Shown piece after piece: positions 50,769 through 58,640 of a stretch of 64,000 nt of DNA. Source of the DNA: Azohydromonas australica DSM 1124 (GTDB lineage: Bacteria; Pseudomonadota; Gammaproteobacteria; Burkholderiales; Burkholderiaceae_C). The notes under the pieces were generated by a model. That model had not been told where the DNA came from and did no database searches. It was given only the letters and a program-made list of their open reading frames with translations. The position numbers and the translations under genes were made by a program. The stretch covers positions 357,454 to 421,453 of the forward strand of contig NZ_KE387205.1 of assembly GCF_000430725.1 (NCBI RefSeq). Reading direction: 5' to 3'. Numbering within the stretch: position 1 is the first letter of the stretch; each line of letters opens with the position of its first letter.

Positions 50769-51938
50769 TCACAGCAGCGCGGCGTAGAGGGCGCGCATGT
50801 CGTCGCGGCTCATGGGCCGCGGGTTGTTGTCCAGCAGCCGCGTGACCTTGGCCGCGCCCTCCACCAGGCCGTCCAGGTGCGTCTCGTCGATGCCCCAGCC
50901 GCCCAGGTGCGCCGGCACGCCCAGGTCGGCGTTCAGGCGCTTGAGCTCCTCGACGAAGGCCGTGCCGGCTTCGGCGTCGCTCAGTCCTTCGGTGTCCAGT
51001 CCCATGGCGCGCGCCATGGCGGCGAAGCGCTGCTCGTTGCCGACCAGGTTGAAGGCCATCACCGAGGGCAGCAGGATGGCGTTGGACAGCCCGTGCGGCA
51101 TGCGGTACTTGCCGCCCAGCGGATAGGCCAGCGCGTGCACGGCGGTGGTGCTGGAGGTGGCGATGCACACGCCGCCCCAGTACGCGCCCATGAGCATGTC
51201 CTCGCGCGCGGCCACGTCGCGGCCGTCGCTCACGGCGCGGCGGATGCTGCGCGCGATCAGCCGGATCGCCTCCAGCGCGTACAGGTCGCTGAAGGGCGTG
51301 CCCTTCTTCGAGCAGTAGCACTCGATGGCGTGCGTGAGCGCGTCCATGCCGGTGGAGGCGGTGACGGCCGGCGGCAGCGTGAGCGTGAGCTGCGGGTCCA
51401 GGATCACCGCGTCGGGCATCAGCCGCGCGCTGACGATGCCCACCTTCAGCTCGTCCTCCGGCACCAGGATGATCGAATTGGGCGTGGCCTCCGAGCCGGT
51501 GCCGGCGGTGGTCGGCACCATGACGGTGGGCAGGCCGCGCTGCGGGATCTCGGCCTTCTTGGTCAGCAGCTCGCGCAGGTCCAGCTCATGGGCCAGCAGC
51601 ACGGCGACGATCTTGGCAACGTCCATCGCGCTGCCGCCGCCGATGCCCACCACCAGGTCCGGCCCGCCGGCGGCGTGGGCGCGCTCCATGATGGCTTCCA
51701 CGTCGCGCACGTCGGGCTCGGGCGGCGTGCTGTCGATCAGCGTGACGCGCAGGCCCGCCGCTTCCAGCGCGGCGCAGGGGCCCTGCACCAGGCCGGCGGC
51801 GGCGACGCCCTTGTCGCTCACGACCAGCACGTGGCGGGCGCCGAAGAAGCCCTGGGCCAGCTCGGTGAGCTGCCCGATGCTGCCGGCGCCGCCGATGACA
51901 CGGCCCGGGTTCAGGATGGCGTAGGTCGATGCGCTCAT
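50769..51938 (-). CDS. Iron-containing alcohol dehydrogenase
   Basis: The 389-residue protein is a group III dehydrogenase with the dinucleotide site GIGGGSAMDVAKIVAVLL and PTTAGTGSEATPNSII. The metal ligands are Asp in DPQLTLTLPPAVTASTGMD and His residues in DALTHAIECYCS, HALAYPLGGKYRMPHG. I use the ATG at 51938, with AAGGAG upstream; an ATG six codons earlier lacks a binding site. It lies 14 bases after the sialidase-like gene and 23 before the aldolase gene. It probably interconverts a short hydroxy acid or aldehyde in the same pathway. Confidence 0.9.
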   Translation of the reverse strand: MSASTYAILNPGRVIGGAGSIGQLTELAQGFFGARHVLVVSDKGVAAAGLVQGPCAALEAAGLRVTLIDSTPPEPDVRDVEAIMERAHAAGGPDLVVGIGGGSAMDVAKIVAVLLAHELDLRELLTKKAEIPQRGLPTVMVPTTAGTGSEATPNSIILVPEDELKVGIVSARLMPDAVILDPQLTLTLPPAVTASTGMDALTHAIECYCSKKGTPFSDLYALEAIRLIARSIRRAVSDGRDVAAREDMLMGAYWGGVCIATSSTTAVHALAYPLGGKYRMPHGLSNAILLPSVMAFNLVGNEQRFAAMARAMGLDTEGLSDAEAGTAFVEELKRLNADLGVPAHLGGWGIDETHLDGLVEGAAKVTRLLDNNPRPMSRDDMRALYAALL

Positions 51939-51952
51939 GTTCGGGCGCTCCT

Positions 51953-53134
51953 TCATGCGGCGGTCTGGGTGATCCACTCCGGCATCAGCCGCACGTGGCG
52001 GATGTGCTGCCGGAACACGGTGTAGGCCAGGTGCAGTGCACCGTCGGCGCCCTGGCGGAGGGAGGGGTACGAGTACTCGCGGTTCAGCCGCTGCTCGGAG
52101 TTGTTGCTCATGCAGTAGCCGTCGCCCACCTCCAGGTTGCGCTGCCAGGGCCAGGTGAGGCCGTCGTCCTCGGACAGCGCCAGCGCCAGCGGCGCCCGCG
52201 GCGCGCCCCAGAAGGCGCGGCGCGCGGGAGCAGCGGCCGGGGCAGTGGCGGCAGCCACCGGCTTGGCGGCGCCCGAGTCCGCCTCGTCCAGCTCGTCGTA
52301 CAGCGACTCGCGCCGGCCGGTGGCGTCCGCGGCGCTGCTGGCGTTGAAGATCATCGCCAGCCGGCCGTCGGCCAGGCGCAGGGCCTGGATGGAGGAGTTG
52401 TTGTTGGGCAGCACGGTGGGCACCGGCTTGCTCCAGGTGAGCCCGCCGTCGTCGCTGCGGCTGCGGTAGATGCTGTCCGCCCAGCGGCTGCGGAAGAAGG
52501 CGAGCAGGCCGCCGTCGCGCGCCGGCACGATGTTCATGTGCACACAGCCCAGGCTCTCGGGCACTTCCACGCGCTGCCAGGACGCGCCCTGGTCGGTGGA
52601 GCGCAGCACGGCGCTGTCGTCCAGGCTGCCGTCCCAGGCCTGGCCCGGGATGGAGCGGCAGTTGAAGATGGGCAGCAGCCAGCTGCCGTCGGCCTGCACC
52701 TGGATCGGCTGGCGCACGAAGGTGCCGGCCGGGATGTCCTTCAGCGTCTCGGTCGGGCCCCAGCTGCGGCCGTTGTCGCGCGAGACGCGGCGGCGCACCA
52801 CCGAGGTGTCCTGGTGCCCGGCCGTCTGCGCCGTGTGCAGCAGCCACAGCGTGCCGTCGGGCGCGGGGAACAGGATGGGGTTCTGCTCCGAGCGGTCCGG
52901 GTCGGCGGAGAGCTGCACCGGCGCGCTCCACTGCGTGGCGCCGGGCTCCAGCCGCGACATGAAGACGGAGATGTCGGACTTGCCTTCCATCGTGCCGCCG
53001 AACCAGACGCAGCCCAGCGCGCCGCCGGGCAGCACCATGAGGTTGGCGGCGTGGTTCTGGACGCAGGGCGAGGGCAGGTCGGCCACTTCGCGCGCCGGGT
53101 CCTCGGCGTGGGCTTGCAGCAGGCCGCTCAGCAT
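51953..53134 (-). CDS. BNR/Asp-box (sialidase-fold) family protein, cytoplasmic
   Basis: The 393-residue protein contains at least four Asp-box motifs: SRDNGRSWG, STDQGASWQ, SDDGGLTWS and SEDDGLTWP. These mark a six-bladed sialidase-type propeller. Other family pieces are FGGTMEGKSDISVF, RQPIQVQADGSWLLPIFNCR and NNNSSIQALRLADGRLAMIFN. No signal peptide is visible, so it is probably cytoplasmic, unusual for a sialidase. Its ATG overlaps the end of pdxA2 by seven bases. It may act on a glycoside of, or a lactone giving, the acid sugar, but this is only inferred from context. Confidence 0.8.
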   Translation of the reverse strand: MLSGLLQAHAEDPAREVADLPSPCVQNHAANLMVLPGGALGCVWFGGTMEGKSDISVFMSRLEPGATQWSAPVQLSADPDRSEQNPILFPAPDGTLWLLHTAQTAGHQDTSVVRRRVSRDNGRSWGPTETLKDIPAGTFVRQPIQVQADGSWLLPIFNCRSIPGQAWDGSLDDSAVLRSTDQGASWQRVEVPESLGCVHMNIVPARDGGLLAFFRSRWADSIYRSRSDDGGLTWSKPVPTVLPNNNSSIQALRLADGRLAMIFNASSAADATGRRESLYDELDEADSGAAKPVAAATAPAAAPARRAFWGAPRAPLALALSEDDGLTWPWQRNLEVGDGYCMSNNSEQRLNREYSYPSLRQGADGALHLAYTVFRQHIRHVRLMPEWITQTAA

Positions 53135-54183
53135 GACTGCGCTCCTTCCGTGGCCGCCTGGGCCGCCGCGACGGCCTTGCGGCCGGCGATGAGCTGGATG
53201 GCGTATTCCGCCGCCTCGACCACGCTGTTGGCGTTGGCCACGCCCTTGCCGGCGATGTCGAAGGCCGTGCCGTGGTCCACCGAAGTGCGCAGGATGGGCA
53301 GGCCCAGCGTGATGTTCACGCCGCTGATGGCCTGCCACGCGCCGGTGGCCGGGTCCACCTGGAAGCCCAGCAGCTTCAGCGGGATGTGGCCCTGGTCGTG
53401 GAACATCGCCACCACCGCGTCGAACTGCCGGGCGCGCATCTTGATGAACACCGTGTCGCCGGGCACCGGACCGATCAGGCCCAGGCCGCGGTCGGTGTAC
53501 TCCTTGATGACGGGCGCGATGATCTCGTCGTCTTCCTTGCCCAGGATGCCGCCCTCGCCGCAGTGCGGGTTGAGGCCGGCCACGGCCACGCGCGGATTCG
53601 AGATGCCCAGGGCGCTCATCGCGTCCAGCGTGACGTCGAACACCCGGCGCAGCCGCTCGGGCGTGATGCGGCGCGGCACGTCGGCCAGCGCGCAGTGCGT
53701 GGTGACGTGCGTGACGCGCATGTCGCCGTGGGCCAGCATCATCACGGCGTCGCGCTGGCCGGTCAGGTGCGCCAGCAACTCGGTGTGGCCTTCGAAGTGG
53801 TGGCCCGCCAGGTGCAGCGCTTCCTTGGACAGCGGCCCGGTGACGATGGCGTCCGCCTCGCCGGCCTGCACCATCCGGGCGGCCTTCTCCACGGCCCGGT
53901 AGGCCCACTCGCCGCCCGCGGCCGACACCTGCCCGGTGACGAACGGCGCATCGACCGGCCCCACGTCCACCATGCGGTACAGGGCTCCGGCCTCCTCGCC
54001 GGCGGCTGGGAGGCCCAGCAGGGCCTCGGCCTGCCGCAGCGCCGCCGCGCTGCCCAGCACGATGAACTCGGCGCGGCCGGCCTGCACCAGGCCCGCCATC
54101 TCGCGCACGGCCTTGGCAATGATCTCGGGCCCGATGCCGGCGGGGTCGCCCATCGTGAAAGCCAGTCGGATGGGATTCGTCAT
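53128..54183 (-). CDS. pdxA2: 4-hydroxythreonine-4-phosphate dehydrogenase paralogue PdxA2 (D-threonate/D-erythronate 4-phosphate dehydrogenase)
   Basis: The 351-residue protein has the PdxA pattern: LAFTMGDPAGIGPEIIAKA, DAIVTGPLSKEALHLAGHHFEGHTE, GDMRVTHVTTHCAL with metal His, VAGLNPHCGEGGILGKEDDE, and AMFHDQGHIPLKLLGF with the second metal His. Its neighbours are a DUF1537-type kinase and a DeoR regulator, not vitamin B6 genes. This places it in the PdxA2 branch, which oxidises and decarboxylates threonate or erythronate 4-phosphate to dihydroxyacetone phosphate. I start at MTNPIRL (54183); M at 54195 and a TTG at 54258 are possible. Confidence 0.9.
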   Translation of the reverse strand: MTNPIRLAFTMGDPAGIGPEIIAKAVREMAGLVQAGRAEFIVLGSAAALRQAEALLGLPAAGEEAGALYRMVDVGPVDAPFVTGQVSAAGGEWAYRAVEKAARMVQAGEADAIVTGPLSKEALHLAGHHFEGHTELLAHLTGQRDAVMMLAHGDMRVTHVTTHCALADVPRRITPERLRRVFDVTLDAMSALGISNPRVAVAGLNPHCGEGGILGKEDDEIIAPVIKEYTDRGLGLIGPVPGDTVFIKMRARQFDAVVAMFHDQGHIPLKLLGFQVDPATGAWQAISGVNITLGLPILRTSVDHGTAFDIAGKGVANANSVVEAAEYAIQLIAGRKAVAAAQAATEGAQSC

Positions 54184-54334
54184 GTCGCGGTCCATGGGTG
54201 GGTGAAGGGGCTCAGGCGGCGTGGAGGCGGAAACTTCCGCGGCCGGACGTCGGTGCAACTTTGTGATCGTTCATGGCGTGTCTCCAGGGTGGTTGCGCCT
54301 TGTGATGGCGTTTTGTGGAAGCCGATGACTGAAT

Positions 54335-54382
54335 TCAATCACAACACACCACAAACAATCAACATCAATCACAAAACACCAC
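54335..54382. promoter_or_regulatory. Probable DeoR operator: 18-bp direct repeats 30 bp apart
   Basis: TCAATCACAACACACCAC (54335-54352) is repeated at 54365-54382 with one change (C to A at position 11). The start-to-start distance of 30 bases is about three helical turns. A further partial CAATCA lies between them. The repeats sit in the AT-rich divergent gap between pdxA2 and the deoR-type gene, 40-90 bases before the latter. Confidence 0.7.
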
Positions 54383-54422
54383 TCGCTGTGGCATCATTGA
54401 CCGCAAGCAACCGGAAGACGCC

Positions 54423-55259
54423 ATGTCCTCGATTCCAGACACCACGGCGCTCGCGGACCCGTCCGCGTCGCCGCTGCTGCCGGCGCAGCGGCGCCAGCGC
54501 ATCGTCGATTTCCTGCGCGTGCACGGCGCGGTCACGCTGGGGCAGCTCGAACAGGCGCTGGGCGCCTCGCTCTCGACCCTGCGGCGCGACCTCGACACCC
54601 TGGCGGCCGAGGGCGTCGTGGACCGCACGCACGGCGGCGCGCTGCTGCGCCAGCAGGCGCCGGAATACGCCACCTTCGAGCCCGAGCCGGAGGCGGCCGC
54701 CGAGCTTTCGCCGCGGGAGAAGGCGGCCATCGGGCAGGCCGCGGCCGAGGCGCTGCTGCCGCGCCAGAGCGTGATCTTCGACAGCGGCACCACGGTGCTG
54801 GAGGCCGCGCGCGCGGCGGTTCGGCGGCAGATCCCGCTCACGGCCGTGACCAACGACCTCGTGATCGCACAGGTGCTGGGCAAGTCGCCGCAGATCCAGG
54901 TGCACATGCTGGGCGGCCTGCTGCGCCCGGGGAGCACGACCATCATTGGCCAGACCCTCGTGGACCAGGCCTCCGCCCTGCGCGCCGACGTGCTGCTGAT
55001 GGGCGCACATGCGGTGACGGACAACGTGATCTCCGAGACCTCGGCCGAGCTGGCCGCGGTGAAGCGGGCGCTGATGAAGGCGGCCAACAGCACGCGGCTG
55101 CTGGTGGACTCGTCGAAATTCCGGCCCCGCGCCTTCATGCAGATCGCCGCGCTGGACGACGTGGGCGAGCTCATCACTGACAGCGGCATCACGCCGGCCG
55201 AGGAGGAGCGCCTGCGCGCCCTGGAGCTGAAGCTGACCGTGGTGAGGGTGCTGCCATGA
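54423..55259 (+). CDS. DeoR-family transcriptional repressor
   Basis: The 278-residue protein has the DeoR helix-turn-helix (about 20-75; RQRIVDFLRVHGAVTLGQLE, then STLRRDLDTLAAEGVVDRTHGGAL) and a sugar-phosphate-binding DeoRC domain with FDSGTTVLEAARA and MGAHAVTDN. It probably represses both the kinase gene downstream and the divergent pdxA2 operon and is released by a phosphorylated acid sugar. The stop codon overlaps the start of the kinase gene (ATGA), so the two are co-expressed. Confidence 0.92.
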   Translation: MSSIPDTTALADPSASPLLPAQRRQRIVDFLRVHGAVTLGQLEQALGASLSTLRRDLDTLAAEGVVDRTHGGALLRQQAPEYATFEPEPEAAAELSPREKAAIGQAAAEALLPRQSVIFDSGTTVLEAARAAVRRQIPLTAVTNDLVIAQVLGKSPQIQVHMLGGLLRPGSTTIIGQTLVDQASALRADVLLMGAHAVTDNVISETSAELAAVKRALMKAANSTRLLVDSSKFRPRAFMQIAALDDVGELITDSGITPAEEERLRALELKLTVVRVLP

Positions 55260-56389
55260 CGGCGCTGCGCATCCTGGCCGACGACCTCACCGGCGCGCTG
55301 GACTGCGCCGCCGCCTTCGGCGCCGGCGTGCCGGTGCACCTGGGCCGCCCGGCGGCCGGGGAGCCAGCGTCCGGCATCGACATCGTCGCCACCGCCACGC
55401 GCGACGTGCCGCTGCAGGCGCTGCCGGCCCTGCTGCAGCCCAGCCTGGCGTGGCTGCGGGACGCCGACATCGCGTTCAAGAAGGTGGACAGCCTGCTGCG
55501 CAGCAACACCTTCGACGAGGTGGACCTCGTGGCGCGGCAGGGCGGCTTCGAGGGCATCGTGTTCGCGCCGGCCTTTCCCGCGCAGGGGCGCGTGACGGAG
55601 GGCGGGCGGCAGTGGGTGCTGCAGCCCGACGGCGGGCGCACGCCGGTGGCGGGCGGCGTGATCGACGAGGCCCTGCACCGGCGCGGCTGGCGCGTGTTCG
55701 CGGACCTGTCGGCGCTGGAAGCGGCGGCGGCCGGCTGGAGCTGGATTCCCGACGTGCGCAGCGACGCCGACATGGACGCGGTGATCGCGCGGCTGATGCA
55801 GCGCGGAGCGAAGCGGCTGCTGTGGTGTGGCAGCGCCGGGCTGGCGCATGCGCTGGCGCGCGGCCTCGCGCTGCCCGCGTCCCCGGCCGGCGCCGTGGAA
55901 GCGTCCGCCCCCGGCCCCGTGATGCTCGTGAGCGCGAGCCATCACCCGGTGTCGCGGGAGCAGTGGCGCGTGCTGCGGCAGTCGCGCTGGGCCCCTGAAT
56001 GCCACGACGGCGCCGATCCGGCCGCGCTCGTGCGCGAGGCACCGGGTTATCCGCGCCTGCTCGACCTGTCGCCGCAGGCCCGCATCACGCCGGAGGAAGC
56101 CGCCGCGCTGCTCTCACAGCAGGCCGAGCTGATCGCGCGCCACGCGCCGCGTCCGGGCGTGCTGGTGGTGGTGGGCGGCGACACGCTGCTGTCGCTGTGC
56201 CGCGCGACGGGCGCGCAGGGGCTGCGCTCAGAGCCCGCGCTGGACCGCCCGGGATGGGGCAGCGCGCGGCTGGTGGGCGGGCGCTGGGATGGCGTGGTGT
56301 GCCATACGCGCTCGGGGGCGTTCGGAGGGCCGCAGGACCTGGTGGAGGTGCTGCAGGGGGTGGAAGGGGCGGGTGTGCGGGGAGGGTAG
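55256..56389 (+). CDS. dtnK: Four-carbon acid-sugar kinase family protein (probable D-threonate/D-erythronate kinase)
   Basis: The 377-residue protein begins LRILADDLTGALDCAAAF, the signature of the DUF1537 (OtnK/DtnK/DenK) kinases. FKKVDSLLRSNTFDEVDLVAR and FAPAFPAQGRVTEGG are further conserved pieces, and the nucleotide-binding C-terminal half contains VVVGGDTLLSLCRA. With PdxA2 it would phosphorylate D-threonate or D-erythronate at O4. Sequence alone does not settle which isomer (DtnK or DenK) is used. The usual aldolase/isomerase of the OtnK branch is not present, which favours the PdxA2 route. Confidence 0.85.
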   Translation: MTALRILADDLTGALDCAAAFGAGVPVHLGRPAAGEPASGIDIVATATRDVPLQALPALLQPSLAWLRDADIAFKKVDSLLRSNTFDEVDLVARQGGFEGIVFAPAFPAQGRVTEGGRQWVLQPDGGRTPVAGGVIDEALHRRGWRVFADLSALEAAAAGWSWIPDVRSDADMDAVIARLMQRGAKRLLWCGSAGLAHALARGLALPASPAGAVEASAPGPVMLVSASHHPVSREQWRVLRQSRWAPECHDGADPAALVREAPGYPRLLDLSPQARITPEEAAALLSQQAELIARHAPRPGVLVVVGGDTLLSLCRATGAQGLRSEPALDRPGWGSARLVGGRWDGVVCHTRSGAFGGPQDLVEVLQGVEGAGVRGG

Positions 56390-56832
56390 GGTTCGAGTGG
56401 CGAGGTTTCTGGATGGGCGGTGCGGCGCAGGTCGGTCCGACGAAACCTCAGCCGGACGCTGAGCCGGCACGCCTCTCACTCCGTCACCCCTGCGCAGGCG
56501 CACTGCTGTCCGGGGAAAGCCATGGCCCGGCTGCAGCGAGTAGCGCGTTGCCATGCAAACCGGAGAAAAACGCCACCATCCCGGTGAAAAACCGGTCTCC
56601 AAGCTGAGCCTGAACCGATCGGACAGAACGCCTGCAGCCTTGATTCGCTACGGCCAGGCTTGGACGTGAAACGCATGGTGGGGCAAGTCGCAAATTCGCG
56701 GCTTGGTGGAGGCAGGTTTATGCCTGTTGCTGCCTTTCCGGGTTGCAGTAGTAAGGATCGCTATACAAGCAAAACCGGTCATATTTTATGACCCGTTTCA
56801 CGCTTCGTCAGTCGGTTCCGTCTGTCAGTCAG
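56390..56832. other. Gene-free gap with a degenerate repeat copy
   Basis: No convincing gene is seen. A degraded copy of the dispersed repeat (CCGTCACCCCTGCGCAGGCG, from 56481) is present. From about 56540 the base composition becomes noticeably less GC-rich and stays so through the VOC gene up to about 57530. This may mark an acquired segment. Confidence 0.5.
56777..56793 (-). terminator. Candidate terminator of the VOC gene
   Basis: GGTCATA-TTT-TATGACC is a perfect 7-bp inverted repeat 40 bases beyond the VOC stop codon. On the minus strand it is followed by GGTTTTGCTTG, a weak T-run. Confidence 0.4.
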
Positions 56833-57219
56833 TTACGCAGCAACCAAATTCTCGTGAATACAAAGGTAATTGCCTTCGGTGTCCATGAACCAAGCTGCTT
56901 TCTCAGCACCAAGCACGCAGACGTGGTTCACGGTTTTCAGGCTAGGTAAGTCGTAGTCCTCAAAGACCACACCAGCACGTTCCAGTTCCTGGATTTCGGC
57001 AGCAATATCAGATACCCGGAAACTGATCGCCGTATGGTCAGCCTTTGTTCCCTCCGTCTTCGGGAACAAAGCCAATGTGCTACCACCCACCAAATAGACA
57101 AACTTGCCATCAGGCTGCAAGCCACCGGGCTGCAGGCCCAAGCAACCTTCGTAGAAAGCACGCGCCCTGGCCATGTCCTTGACTGGCAGCATCGTAGTGA
57201 CGGAGGCATCGGACAACAT
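56833..57219 (-). CDS. VOC-family (glyoxalase/bleomycin-resistance-like) protein
   Basis: The 128-residue protein has a single VOC domain: VTTMLPVKDMARARAFYEGCLGL at the start, GKFVYLVGGSTLALFPK, DHTAISFRVSDIAAEIQELERAGVVFEDYDLP and a C-terminal FMDTEGNYLCIHE with the metal Glu. AAAGGA precedes the ATG at 57219. Codon use is less GC-biased than in neighbouring genes, a sign of recent acquisition. The substrate is unknown; related proteins are lactoylglutathione lyase-like or resistance proteins. Confidence 0.85.
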   Translation of the reverse strand: MLSDASVTTMLPVKDMARARAFYEGCLGLQPGGLQPDGKFVYLVGGSTLALFPKTEGTKADHTAISFRVSDIAAEIQELERAGVVFEDYDLPSLKTVNHVCVLGAEKAAWFMDTEGNYLCIHENLVAA

Positions 57220-57532
57220 AGACAGTCCTTTCGCTCAAACCGGCAGTAGCGCGTGGCGGCAAGCCCGCTTGCCTAGCCGAAAGAGAAGCATAGGTCTGTC
57301 ATCGCTGAGGTGCCAGTGCCAGTGCCAGTGCCAGTGCCGGCATCACGCCTGCATGCGGGCCGACAGCTTCAACTTCAACAAATTCAGCTGGAAAGCGGTT
57401 GGATGCGGATAGTTTCTAGCGGTCTGCTTCTGGCCGAGTCCCGCCGCTCAATCAGTCAGCAAATTTGCAACTCGGACCACCAAGTTCCCGCCTCCGTGTA
57501 CTGCTGCCTGGGGAAAATCAGAAACCGGCCCC
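57220..57532. other. Intergenic region, no gene recognised
   Basis: These 313 bases hold no supported coding frame. They contain a 7-bp hairpin GGCAAGC-CC-GCTTGCC (57258-57273) and a hexanucleotide tandem repeat (57311-57338). The composition is less GC-rich than in most of the window. Confidence 0.5.
57311..57338. repeat. Hexanucleotide tandem repeat (TGCCAG, 4.7 copies)
   Basis: TGCCAG is repeated four times without change and then continues TGCC. It lies in non-coding sequence upstream of the VOC gene start and could vary in copy number by slippage. Confidence 0.85.
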
Positions 57533-58636
57533 CTACCGCGCCCGCCTCACCGCATACACCGCCGCCACTCCCAACCCCAGCGTGAAGGCGGCGATCAGCA
57601 CCACCACGACCCAGAAGCCGTGCGGCTCCTCGGCCAGCGGGATGCCGCCCACGTTCATGCCCATCAGCCCGGCGATCAGGTTGATGGGCAGCGCCAGCAC
57701 CGTGACCATGGTCAGCGTGAACAGGCTGCGGTTGTTCTGCTCCGCCACGTGCGTGGCGGCCTCGTCCTGCAGCAGCTTGATGCGCTCCTGCAGCGCCAGC
57801 ACGTCGCGCAGCACCACCGCGAAGTCCTCGCTGGCATGGCGCAGCAGCTCGCGCTCCTCAGCCGACATCCAGCGCGGCGGCGAGGACAGCACGCGCAGCA
57901 GCGCCGTGGGCTCGGGCGCCAGCAGCCGCTGCAGCCGCACCGTCAGCCGCCGCAGCCGCGCCAGCTCGCCGGCGTGGCGCGCGCCGCGATGCGCCAGCAG
58001 TTCATCCTCGATGTCGTCCACCCGGTCCGCGGCGCTGCGGTGGATGCGCTGCAGCTCGTCGGCCTGGTCGCCCAGCAGGTGCTCCAGCAGCGCCACCGTC
58101 GAGGCGATGGGCTCGCCGCGGTTGACGGCCGCGCGCAGCCGGTCCACCGCGCGCAGCGGCTGGCGCCGCGCGCTCACCACCAGCCGTGGCCCCAGGCTCA
58201 CCCACAGCGTGGCGACGTCGTTGGGATCGAAGGAGAAGTCGAACGTGACGTCGTTGAGCACGGCCAGCAGCGTCTGGCCGTCGCGCTCGATGCGCGTGGA
58301 GCGCGAGCCCAGCGCGTGCAGCGCCTCGAAATAGCTCTCCGGCAGCCCCGCATGCGCCTGCAGCCAAGGCAGCGCCCCGGCATGCGAGAGGTTGAAGTGC
58401 AGCCACACGAAGCCGTCCGCCGCGTCGGCGCCGCGCCGCAGCCACTGCAGCGCGTCCTCGGTGCCCAGCGGCTGGCCCGGCTCGCCGGGCAGGAAGCGGT
58501 AGCCGCACACCAGGCCGTTGGCGTCGGCGCCGTAGCCGGCCAGGGTCTGGCGGTAGAGGCTTTCGGGCGTGGAGGCGGCCCGGCCGCCGGGCAGGGCCGA
58601 CGCGGGCAGCGCGGCGCTGCCGCCGTCCTGCGCCAC
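57533..58636 (-). CDS. CorA/ZntB-type divalent cation transporter
   Basis: The 367-residue protein has a long cytoplasmic N-terminal domain with VWLHFNLSHAGALPWL and RIERDGQTLLAVLNDV, coiled helices, and two C-terminal membrane helices. The signature GLMGMNVGGIPL (a GMN motif) lies after the first membrane helix, at about residue 325. The GGIPL form points to the ZntB branch (zinc, proton-coupled) more than to CorA. I start at GTG (58636), four bases after the ppx stop and with AAGGG in front, so it is likely co-translated with ppx. The transported ion is not settled. Confidence 0.82.
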   Translation of the reverse strand: MAQDGGSAALPASALPGGRAASTPESLYRQTLAGYGADANGLVCGYRFLPGEPGQPLGTEDALQWLRRGADAADGFVWLHFNLSHAGALPWLQAHAGLPESYFEALHALGSRSTRIERDGQTLLAVLNDVTFDFSFDPNDVATLWVSLGPRLVVSARRQPLRAVDRLRAAVNRGEPIASTVALLEHLLGDQADELQRIHRSAADRVDDIEDELLAHRGARHAGELARLRRLTVRLQRLLAPEPTALLRVLSSPPRWMSAEERELLRHASEDFAVVLRDVLALQERIKLLQDEAATHVAEQNNRSLFTLTMVTVLALPINLIAGLMGMNVGGIPLAEEPHGFWVVVVLIAAFTLGLGVAAVYAVRRAR

Positions 58637-58640
58637 CGGT

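Noticed and set aside
53128..54258. Vitamin B6 biosynthesis role for the PdxA-type gene
   Set aside because: Neighbours are a DUF1537 kinase, a DeoR regulator and acid-catabolism genes rather than ksgA, surA or pdxJ, so the catabolic PdxA2 branch is favoured.
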